Source: Stereum hirsutum FP-91666 SS1
Taxonomy: Eukaryota; Basidiomycota; Agaricomycetes; Russulales; Stereaceae
Length of the DNA: 64,000 nucleotides
NCBI RefSeq assembly: GCF_000264905.1
Contig: NW_006763139.1
Coordinates: 1,404,313 to 1,468,312 of the forward strand
Reading direction: 5' to 3'
Shown here one piece after another: positions 23,718 to 33,058 of this stretch. Positions within the stretch are counted from its first letter, which is position 1. The number at the start of each line of letters is the position of its first letter. The notes under the pieces are model-generated. The model was given only the letters and a program-made list of their open reading frames with translations. It did no database searches and was not told the DNA's origin. A program made the translations under genes and the position numbers.

Positions 23718-24924
23718 CTAAAGCGCAAGCGACCCAAACTTCTTCAGCATGCCGAGGGAGTCGATACCGCCGCCGCCACCGCTACTAGTCCCGTGAGCAA
23801 AAAGCGATGACCGCAAGACCGAGCTGAGAGAGATCATGAACCGCTGCCAGCTCTCCGCGTGTCCCTGTGCCGACTATGTAAATACATCCCGACCACAACC
23901 AAAGTCCACCAATAGAAAGAAAGGCGTGAGCATAACTCGTACCATTGAGAATTACTTACGACCAAGGGGAAGGTTGGGGGGATGGAGAGGTGGTGGAATG
24001 GTAGCGGATGAAGAGGTGGTGGAATGGTAGCGGATGAAGAAGTAGTGGAAAGGCAGTGGCAAACGCACCTGCATACGCTCATTAGCCTGCTTCCACCTCA
24101 TAGCCGCCTTCCCCGCCCTCTCGAACATATCGAGCTGCGTCGCATTCTCGGGTACGGCAAGCCACTCCTTCGCGACTCTGATGATGTCGTCGGCGTAGTA
24201 GTATGACGACTCGGCGTCGACGCCGGGAGGTGGGGCCGTGGTGGTACGGATGACTTTATTCGGAGGTTAGTTGGGAGTAAAGATGAGTTGGTGCGGCTCG
24301 GATCCACGTGGGCGGAGGGTTTTTGGAAGATTTGACTTACGTTGGACAGCGGGGACTTGTGGGATTATCGCGTCGAGGTTTTCGGCGTATTGAGGGTACA
24401 TAACGCCGAACATACGAGGGTTGACGAGTCTATCCACAACGCATCGCAAGTCCAATGAGCCACACTCTCAAAATTCAAGATTCAAGGTCAAAGCGAAAAA
24501 AGAAAAAGAAAACTGACCGTGTACATCGACATTCATTACACACAAACCGCATAGCCACAAAATCCGGCATAAGTCCCGACGGCTTCAGACAATACTACGC
24601 ACAGCCTCACTCACTCATGAGTATTTCGTACGAACTTGAGAGGGAGGGAATGGTGAACAATATGCAAGACATACGACACACGAATCATCCCCAATGAACA
24701 GTTCCCTCCACTCCGCGCTCGAGATCCCCGCTCCCTTCGGACAAAGCGGGATTTGTGCGTATATCTGTTCGAGCTGACAATGACAACACCCTGTATCAGC
24801 CGAACGAACAGCAGTAACAACAACAGGATGGATGTCAAAAGAAACAAAAACGCACGAGAACGCGGAGGTGGTTTGCGTCAGCCTGAGGAGCCAACGGGGG
24901 TGACGGAATCCCGACGAAAGTCAT
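23718..24924 (-). CDS. Unknown protein with CxxC zinc-like cluster
   Basis: This unrecognised gene was assembled from minus-strand exons. Exon 1 (24924-24856) starts MTFVGIPSPPLAPQ. Exon 2 (from 24773) reads LEQIYAQIPLCPKGAGISSA, then EWRELFIGDDSC. The next exon gives VYCLKPSGLMPDFVAMRFVC, then NECRCTR, so CVYC and CNEC form a paired CxxC cluster. Then come LVNPRMFGVMYPQYAENL, IIPQVPAVQ, SSYYYADDIIRVAKEWLAV and QLDMFERAGKAAMRW. The last exon has AESWQRFMISLSSVLRSSL, a glycine run and MLKKFGSLAL before TAG at 23718. The W..LF....C..C...PDF..RR/MRFVC..C layout resembles the C-terminal part of mushroom F-box proteins, but no F-box is visible. An intron near 23990-24060 contains a 26-bp tandem repeat. 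Confidence 0.55.
23986..24060. repeat. 26-bp tandem repeat (two exact units, one degenerate)
   Basis: The unit starting AGAGGTGGTGGAATGGTAGC occurs at 23986-24011 and again at 24012-24037, with a diverged third copy to about 24060. It lies in a presumed intron of the minus-strand gene at 23718-24924, so it is unlikely to be coding. Confidence 0.8.
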
Positions 24925-24971
24925 CTCTGACGCAGCAGGGGAGCCTCCTCCTCCTCCTCGCCTCACGGTGG

Positions 24972-25450
24972 CTATGTGTGACAAAAGTTCAAGTGAAGCG
25001 GTGTTGTGTGAATGATCACAGCACGCCGACGATCAGATAGGGCGCACGCACTCCGAGTATGAGAGCCAGAGAAATAGTCGCCTGGGGACAACATGTTCTC
25101 CTTGTCGGTAGGACTAGGACTAGCGCGAGTATCGGGAGTGGGAGTAAGAGTACCAGGCGAACGCGTGGAATAGATGACAAAGTTCGATTCGGTTTCACTT
25201 TCTCTTTCTCTTGGTAGTTCGTGGCATACAGAGAGCTTAGTGCGCATAGCTATCAATGCGCCGAATACAAACGTCCATTAGTGAGTGGCCTAGGTAATGC
25301 CCTCAAGAACCAGAAAGCCAGAAAGTCAGACGTACGAGAGTAGAACGCATTTGGATTGGCGTTGCTCTTTCTCGAGAAATCTCCATTCCCGAGGCGGCGG
25401 GACATCAAGGGCGTGCGCGTAGGGTTTGACATGGGCATGGTCATAGACAT
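24972..25450 (-). CDS. Small hypothetical protein, two exons
   Basis: Two exons (25336-25450 and 24972-25249) joined by a GTACGT...ATAG intron give a protein of about 130 residues. It begins MSMTMPMSNPTRTPLMSRR and continues GNGDFSRKSNANPNAFYS, CHELPREREREesque charged residues, FVIYSTRSPGTLTPTPDTRA and KENMLSPGDYF. It is rich in Ser, Thr and Pro with Pro-directed phosphosite-like TP/SP motifs and looks mostly disordered. No domain is recognised. The stop is only 47 nt before the start of the next minus-strand gene (24924), so the two could be parts of one longer gene; I found no splice that joins them cleanly. The call rests on frame continuity and codon bias only. Confidence 0.4.
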
Positions 25451-26166
25451 TGTTCAAGTTGGCTACTCGGATAGAAGTTATGGGGAGCTGTAAAGGACAG
25501 GAATAGGATGATGATAGAATAGGATGGGTAACAGCTAGACGAAACACGGTTAGTAGACCATGTGCACTGTTATGGCTGGAGAGACATACGATAATAATGT
25601 ACGGGTATCGATGCAGAACAAGAGCCTGGATAGAGGATCCACAGAAGTCGCCGCAACGAGTTGAAGTTGATCGGCGACTGGTGAGTCCGGCGTTTGCCTC
25701 GTCATTCGACTTCCGATCTGGCGCCACCGCCACTTGAAAGTCTTCAAGGTATTGCAAGAATCAAGACGCTTTCGCGAATATATAACGACTCCGAGTAACC
25801 GTGCAACATGATCATGCATTAACGAGTCGAGTCTATGAATACAGAGATCCAGAGCCTGTACTCTATAGCGCCCAAAAGTAAATTAAATTAATCAAAGCGA
25901 GAGAAAACAAGCGTGTGCAGTATGCATTATGCAAAGAGTCAAAGGTACGGAGGGAGCGTGTGGAGTCAGCTGTGATGTCGAGTGTGCATGGCGAAATCTA
26001 GATCTAAATAATTAGGATCTATGCATTGGAGCTTGAGTGCGGGGTAGTCTGGTGTGATGTGGTGGTGTGGTGGTGTGGGAGGAAGCGTGAGTCCTCGGTG
26101 TGAGGAAGAGGGGGAGGGTAGAGTCCCGTGGCTAAAATAGGGAGACTGCAGATGCTGATTGAAGAT
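25451..26166. other. Intergenic stretch, no confident gene
   Basis: About 700 nt upstream of the small unknown gene. A minus-strand frame at 25550-25819 is open for about 90 codons but has no motif, and a second frame overlaps it, so I do not call it. The rest, to the Rcf2 stop, looks non-coding with TGTGGTG-type simple sequence near 26050-26080. Confidence 0.4.
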
Positions 26167-27053
26167 CTATAGTCTCTGCTCCGCAGGCTGCATCTTCGCA
26201 ACCTTCAAGTTCTCCTCTTCCCTCGCCTGTGCCTCGAGCTACATCACATCCGACGTCAGTAAGTACATGATTGAATGGGAGGTGATAGTGAGAGCAAGGA
26301 GACGTACGATATCCTTCCACGAGTGATCCACCGGTCTATGCGCAGCCGCCTCCTTCCTCTGCGATTGTGTGAGGATACCCGCTCCGATGAGGAGACCAAC
26401 TGTAAGTCCCTGTGCCCACATACGGACTTGCACGATCTTTTGCGTGGCGGTTTGGTGCCTACGAACGCAATGCAACACACACGCATTCATGAGTACAACA
26501 ACACAAACATACAACAATGAGAGTTGAAAGGAGGATACATACTTATCACGAGCAATGATAGCGCCAGCAACGGCCATACTGAGTGCCCAACCACCGGCGA
26601 GAACGGAGTATTGGTTCCTGATGGTCCAATCTTTCAGTTTCTGCGAGGGCGTGAGGGTGCGCCATCGGAACTCTTCCTCTGATTTGTTGTTTTCCATCAC
26701 TGCAGAGCCTGCATCCTTTCCCCTATTAACATATCATAAGAACACAAGGTTCCGCATAAGCACATCGTTCACTACAGGAATAATGAAGGCGGGAAAACGA
26801 AAACGCACCAATACCGCTCCTCATCAAACTGCACCGCCCTCCTCTCCGTCTGAATCGCATACGTCGGCCCAACAACGAGAATGACGCCGAGCGCCTTGAG
26901 CTGGATCGGCAGGCTGCGATACCACGCCGAGGTGCGTTGCAGCAGAAAAGAGCCGGGGAGGGAGATGGCGAGGCCGGCGAGGATGCCTTCGGCGGCGCCG
27001 CGGCGGGTGACCTTGTCGAGCTCGAGGAGTTCTTCTTCGGTGACGATCTTCAT
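26167..27053 (-). CDS. RCF2: Respiratory supercomplex factor 2-like HIG1-domain protein
   Basis: This mitochondrial inner-membrane protein associates with cytochrome c oxidase and the III-IV supercomplex. Four exons start at 27053 with MKIVTEEELLELDKVTRRGA, the usual fungal Rcf2 N-terminus. Two hydrophobic segments follow (GILAGLAISLPGSFLLQ and LKALGVILVVGPTYAIQ), then a charged linker. The HIG1 domain has QYSVLAGGWALSMAVAGAII and KIVQVRMWAQGLTVGLLIGA. The last small exon encodes LEAQAREEENLKVAK and the stop at 26167. Introns use GT-AG ends and keep frame. Fusion of an N-terminal membrane domain to a C-terminal HIG1 domain separates Rcf2 from Rcf1. It is divergent from the AKTIP-like gene. 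Confidence 0.88.
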
Positions 27054-27575
27054 CTTGTTGTCTTCTTCTTTTGGTTGGGGAGACTGGAGATTAGGTTGGT
27101 TAAGATGAGTTGGATGAGAGGCTAGAACGGGTGGTCAATGTGTGGTTAAGCGAGACGGAGGGTGTTTTGGATGGATTGAAAAGTTCTGGGTGCGGTCGAG
27201 GGACCGGAGGGTAAGTGAAGAAAGGAACGGGCTGGAATCGCTCGACGGTTTTATGTATGCGACGAGCGTGAGGGGATTTGTAGATCGCGGGTCTGATCGG
27301 AGGTCTTGGGTTGTGCGAGGGAGAGCGAGTTGCTCCTCATAGTTGCGCCACACTTTGACAGCACCGACAGCGCCACAAAGGTCCCGAGTCGCGCCGGGGC
27401 GTGGTTTGCTTACGAATTGAGTGGGTTTTGGTGACCCGTGTTTCTCCGGGTGGACACGTGAGTGGCGGTCGCGGTTGCAGTTGTGTATCCGGGTTGTCGG
27501 TTCCTTGTCCCCTGTCGACTTCGCGGTCATTTCCATCCAACTTTTGTATACATTCAACCGCGAAACAGTCCTACA
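27054..27575. promoter_or_regulatory. Divergent promoter region of RCF2 and the AKTIP-like gene
   Basis: This 522-nt interval lies between two divergent start codons. Frames overlap on both strands without motifs. No specific binding site was recognised, so the function is inferred from position. Confidence 0.4.
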
Positions 27576-28665
27576 ATGCTCGCAAGCCTCGTCACCTCCC
27601 CCACTCTCGACCTCTCCTCCCCCCTCTCCCGTCGCAAACAATCCATCATCGGCAGTCCCTCCATCTCAGCCCACGCCCGTACCTCCTCCACCTCAGCCCA
27701 CGCCCGCACCTCCTCCCGCTCCGTCGACCTCGCCGCGAACCTGATCAACAACAACACCGTCGCGCGCGCGGCGGTGGCGCAGGAGTATGCGAATTTGAGG
27801 TATAGGGAGCATTGTCCGTTGGGGATGTATGTGACGCCGGCGATGGATAATTTGTTGGTTTGGGACGCGGTTTTGTTTGTCCATCGGGGTGCGTTTGCGT
27901 TCACATTCCCCTTCCCCTTTCCCTTCGTGTTATGTTTGTGCGAATGGGTGTGGGGGTGCTAAGTGAGAGGGTCGATAGGGTATTATATGGACTCGATATT
28001 GAAGTTCAGGTTGACTTTCCCGACGGATTATCCGGAACGACCGCCCATGGTGCAATTCATGACCGACGTCTTCCATCCGCTCATCTCGCAACAGGACGGG
28101 ACGTTCAATCTTGCGCCTAAGTTTCGTCCGTGGAGGTGCGTTCGTCTTACGTACCTGTCCTCGCTGTGCTCTTTCGTTCTAGGAGGCTGACGGACTGGTG
28201 GGGTATCTGTCTACTGTGTAGACCGAAGGAACATCATGTTTATGATGTCTTACATGTTATCAAGGCTTCGTTCAAGAAACAAGCATTGGACGAGATCAAG
28301 GAACATGATTGTTTGAATAAAGAGGCATATAGGTATGTTCCTCCCCATACTATAGCTCTTCACTAGTCTACACTTACTCATAACCCCTTAGGCAGTAAGT
28401 TCTCTCCTCCTCTCTCCCCTCCCTCACTCAAAACTCAAAACTCAAACACAACTTACGCAGATACCACGACTCAACATCCTCCTTCTCCGGCCTCGCCACC
28501 CAATCCTCGATGCTCTCCCAGACCGCATCGGCCCTATTCGACAGCGACCATCCTTCGCTGGCGAAGAAGGGCCCGTTGCATGGGTTGCACTTCAAACAGT
28601 TGAAGGCGGATAAGTTGGATGGGTTGAGGAGACAGCTGGGGTTGAGGGATTGGAGCGCGGAGTGA
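27576..28665 (+). CDS. AKTIP/FTS-like ubiquitin-conjugating (UEV) domain protein
   Basis: This is an inactive E2-fold protein. Exons begin at 27576 (MLASLVTSPTLDLSS), with exon 1 ending at 27888 and exon 2 starting at 27979. Further introns lie near 28137-28221 and 28334-28460, and the TGA is at 28663-28665. The UBC fold shows YANLRYREHCPLGMYVTPA, LVWDAVLFVHRGYYMDSILK, FRLTFPTDYPERPPMVQF and DVFHPLI. Where active E2s have a catalytic Cys after HPN, this protein reads GTFNLAPKFRPW, with no Cys. That matches AKTIP/FTS, the partner of Hook and FHIP in the dynein cargo adaptor studied in Aspergillus. The Ser-rich N-terminus holds a short internal repeat (SAHARTSS twice). The C-terminus ends QLGLRDWSAE. 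Confidence 0.85.
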
Positions 28666-29542
28666 TTGGTGTGATGTGGGTGGACGATTCGGGTGTTGTG
28701 TTTTGGGCTTAGACGGACGCGGTTGAGATGTTAAGGTGACGAGGGATGAGTATGTACGATATTTGGGATACTACTGGACTACGGATGGACATCTCATTGG
28801 TTGTGATATATCAGTGTGTTGACGAGCATCAAACAAGACCAGACCAGCATCCAGAGTTCTATACACATCCGGTGAACTATCTCAGTTCGATGTAGCGCTT
28901 CGTAACATTTATAGAGGGACAGGTGGTGGCGGGCGTGTTCGGGTAGATGACTAGCTGAAAGCTGAAGGGGTCGGGCATTATTCGGGACGACTGGGGTTTC
29001 ATAGTTTAGAGTTTAAGCCTGAACGCTTGAACGCCTAGGAATCAGGATGGAGGATTTAAACATTCAAAGCGTGGGGAGGGCAGGTGAATTGGTCCCGGCG
29101 GGGAAATTGGCGCTAGAATCCAGGGCTCCGGACAGCGGGGTAAATAAATTCGCAGGCTGCCGTCGATATCGACTCGAGATTCGAAGCTGCGTCGTTCGCC
29201 AGACTCTTTCTCTCAGACGACAACGACTCTCTCTGTGCTCGAACGTACGCTACACTGAAGCTGGGCAGGACGAGACGCTGGAAAGGACAATGGAGGCCGA
29301 ACACCAACTGATCGGGGTGATGACGGAGCATGCCACCCTCGTTATTCTTAGCAGCCGCACACGGCTTGGCCTTCCCGCCACAGGCCTCTTGCTCTCTTTC
29401 TCTCATCACCTCCTTTGGGTTTCCTGCCTGCCCCACCTCCCGTCTCTCCTTCCCCCTTTTGCTAACTCTTCTTTTCAGCAGCAAGCTTTTCTCTTTCATC
29501 CTCTAACGCTTCGACAGCGTCACCCCCGACGTCGACTCCACC
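28666..29542. other. Intergenic region with pyrimidine-rich promoter tract
   Basis: This 877-nt stretch holds the 3' UTR of the AKTIP-like gene and the promoter of the heparinase-like gene. A CT-rich tract at about 29385-29510 lies directly before the start codon, a common fungal promoter feature. No coding exon was recognised. Confidence 0.5.
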
Positions 29543-32241
29543 ATGGCCGGCTATGCCCCGGTTGATCAAGACTACGGCGCCGTCGACCACAACGCCGCCG
29601 CTGCCAAACCGCCAAAGAAACCCATCAGCAACTGGATAAAATTCGGCGTACCCGTCTTTGTCCTCGTCGTCATCGCCGCCGTCCTCGGTGGCGTCCTCGG
29701 CTCGCGCGCGGCAAAACACAATAATTCGTCGACGTCGGCCAACAGCGACCAGGCGTCGAGTGCGTCCGCCAGCGCGGCGGCGAGCGCTGCTGCGAGTGCG
29801 AAAAATGAGATTGGAAGGTTCGCGACGTCGACGGAGAGTGATTACATGATGCCTGTCTATCCTTCCACCGTGCGTTCATTGCTCTCTTACTCGCATCGCA
29901 TCTTTTTTTGGTACCCGGCGGGATTGGGATTAATCTTAACTTTGTTTTTGTTTTTGGGGACGCTGTTAGACGAACACCGCAGCGTTCACTACCCCTACTT
30001 TTAACCCCACCACCGACACCAAACTCGCCTGGCCCACAGATTCCTTCCAACCCTCCAACCCAAGCCCTACTTCCCTCCGCCCCGATCGTCCCCGCCTCAT
30101 CGCACCCGCCTACAAATGGGCTGCTCTCCCGACCTTGATCGCGAACGACCCATACCTCAAAGGCTGGAACGACACCATCTTCGGTAATGCGACGACCTTC
30201 AACTCGCAGGATCCCGTGGCGTACTTCATGGACGGAAGCAGCGGTATTCTCGACGTCGCTCGCGATATCAAGCGAAGGATCAAGGCGTTCGCGTATGTCT
30301 ACCGTATGACTAACAATACTGCATGGGTCGATCGGACGTGGACTGAGTTGCAGGTGGGTGACTGTTTTACTATTTTCGACCTTACCCTCGAATTCTTTTT
30401 ATAGCACAGTTTCACCTTTCGTGTGTGGTGTATGGATTGTTATACTCACCGTGACTGCGATCTTGTATTCACGACGCTAGAACGCCGCTGGCAACGGCAC
30501 GACCTCGTGGGGTCCTGACGATGATAAATGGAACTCGGCTCATTTCCTCGACACCGCGGAGTTGACCGCCTCGTTCGCCATCGCCTATGACTGGCTGTAC
30601 GACGCATGGACGGACGACCAGAAGACGTCTATTCGGTTCACGATGAACCAGTACGGTCTCAGCTTCGGTGTCCTCGCCTATCAGACCGGCACGAACGGCT
30701 GGTGGTCCCAGAACGTCACCGGTAACTGGAACTGCGTCTGCAACAGCGGCCTGACCATGGGCGCGCTCGCCATCCTCGACGACGACACCACCGGTAACGC
30801 AGACACCATCCTGAGCTACACCATCGACAACGCGAAGAACAACTGTGCGCAGGCCGTTTCCGACGACGGTACCTGGGCCGAAACGGCGAACTACTGGTAT
30901 TTCGGTACGACCGGACACGCCGAGATGTCTTCCTCGCTGCTGACCGCGACCGGCTCGGACTTTGACCTACTCTCCGTGAACTCGAACTTCTACAAGACCG
31001 GACTGTTCCACATGTACGTCGCCGGCGCGACCTCGCTCTTCAACTACGGCGACCACGGCCCGAACAAGTACTCCACGACGGCGAACGCGATGTTCCTCTA
31101 CGCGGAACAGTTCAACCAGCCCCAGTTCTCACTCTTCCAGCGCGAGCAGTACGACGCCGCGGAGCCGAACGCGATGTTCTGGTACGATCCTACCGTCGCA
31201 GGAGCATTCTGGGACGGCACTGCGCTCGACGAGTTCTTCGATAACGGACTGGACCAGTGGGCGTCGATGCGGAGCAGCTGGACGGACGTCGACGCGCTCT
31301 ATGTCGCGATGAAGGCCGGGAAACTCCAGGGCCACCAGACGCACAACGATCTCGACTGTGGAGATTTCGTGCTCGATGCGCTGGGCACGCGCTGGGCGGG
31401 CGAGCTCGGTTCGGGCGATTATTTGAGTACGGGGTATTTCTCGAGCGATGATCAGGATTCGCAGAGGTGGTTGTATTATCGGAAGAGGACGGAGGGACAG
31501 AACACGATCTTGATCGATGCGGGGAATCAGGATGTGAGTGCGGCGCCGACGGTTAAGCATGATAGCTCTGGGACGACGCAGGGGTCGAGTACGGTGTTGG
31601 ACGTTGGGAGCGATTCGACGGCGTATTTCGTGGCGGATCTGACGAGTGCTTATTTCAATGTGTGAGTGAATATCTCTCTACCTCATTTTATTTTTATTTT
31701 TATTATTTTGCGAACGATTATTGATACTTTCGGTCATGGTCAACTACAGCACCTCCCTCAAACGCGGCATCCGCACCATCAACGCCCGCAAACAAGTCCT
31801 CCTCCAAGACGAAATCACCTCCTCCGCGTCCGTCATGTGGCGGATGCACACCAACGCGACGGTCTCGGTCGACAGCTCTGGGACGTCGGCGACGCTGACG
31901 ATAGGCGACGAGACGCTCATCATGCAGATCTTGAACGCACCGAGCGGGGCGAAGTTCACGACGGGGGACGCGACGAGACTTTCGAGCGATCCGGCGCTGC
32001 CCGATGGGCAGGTGGATCAGCCGAATCCGGGGGTGACGGTCGTGATGATTAGTTTGGATGCGGGGACTTAGTGAGTGTTTTTTTCCTCTTGCCATTTCAT
32101 TGAATTGTTGGTGCTGACGACTTGGCATGTAGTAATCTGCAGGTGCTGTTCAACCCGCAGTGGTCCGGCCTGTCTTCGAGCGATTTCGTCACGCCGCCTT
32201 CGGTCGATCTTGATTCGTGGTCTTTGACGAGCCATAACTGA
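29543..32241 (+). CDS. Heparinase II/III-like polysaccharide lyase, type II membrane-anchored
   Basis: Five exons (29543-29869, 29970-30353, 30481-31661, 31750-32070, 32133-32241) join in frame to 773 residues. A short cytosolic start (MAGYAPVDQDYG) precedes one transmembrane signal-anchor, FGVPVFVLVVIAAVLGGVLG, at about residues 35-54. A Ser/Ala-rich stalk follows, so the catalytic part faces outward. The toroid domain has RDIKRRIKAFAYVYRMT, FAIAYDWLYDAW, TGNWNCVCNSGLTMGALA and NYGDHGPNKYS. The beta-sandwich begins with the diagnostic HQTHNDLDCGDFVLDALGTR, then WAGELGSGDY. Family members cleave uronic-acid polymers by beta-elimination; the fungal substrate is unknown and could be its own wall. 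Codon use is very GC-rich (many TCG, ACG) compared with neighbours, suggesting strong expression. Confidence 0.85.
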
Positions 32242-33058
32242 GTGGATAGTCACGATGGCCACTTGGGATGTTCTCTGTATCTATAGGATTTTTTGGTGGG
32301 CGTTGTGGTTGTGACAGAGGCGCCTGTCATGTTGTAGGGTTTGAACCTACTTGATCCCGACCTCCACTCACCATTTCCCTCGACGGACTGATAACTGATA
32401 CGAGATACGACGGACTAGTAGCTATGGACTTTCAGATACTCCCCCGTACCCATAATTCGTACATTGGCTTGTAATACCTACCTCCGCATCTCGCATCTTT
32501 ACTTACAGGCTTAGTCCCCTTCCTGTCGTTACTCTTTACCCATGCCACGGTTTTACCTGTCACCTACCTTCTGACATTCACTTTTTACGAGTTGATACTA
32601 CTTCTTTTTTGTGTTCCTTTGAATTTGTCTGTTTGTTTGTTCGACGTTTGATGTTTGTTTGGTACCTCACCCTCGTAATGTAGGATTTCCTCGATTCAGG
32701 AAGGATCTGTTTCACAGGACTGAAACTCGCTGATCTGGAGGAAACCTCAGGAAGGCACTTTTGCCACCGCCACCGCCGCTGCCCGCGTCCGCCAGAAATG
32801 AAAAGGCAGCTCACTCCGAGTCAATCTCAAAGATACTCGCCTTTTCATTTCACTTGTGAAGCTCTGCTCCACATCTTCTCCTGCCACGGCTCTAAGACGC
32901 ATATACTTATGTTACATCCGTCTCAAGCAGTAGTGTTCGTGGGTAGCATACACATAGGCTGGGAAAGCTAACCACGCGTATGTCTTGTGACTTCCGCTCC
33001 CTCGCAGCTATCTCTGAGACTCTTCCCCTTTGGTGAGCGTTCTCGAAACAACTTTTCA
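32242..33058. other. Intergenic stretch, no gene seen
   Basis: About 820 nt between two plus-strand genes, rich in T and TTTG/TGTTTG runs near 32600-32670. It holds the heparinase-like 3' UTR and the NLR promoter. No open frame with a motif. Confidence 0.5.

Noticed and set aside
25550..25819. Minus-strand frame of about 90 codons
   Set aside because: Another frame is open over the same stretch and neither has a recognisable motif or a splice link to the neighbouring small gene.
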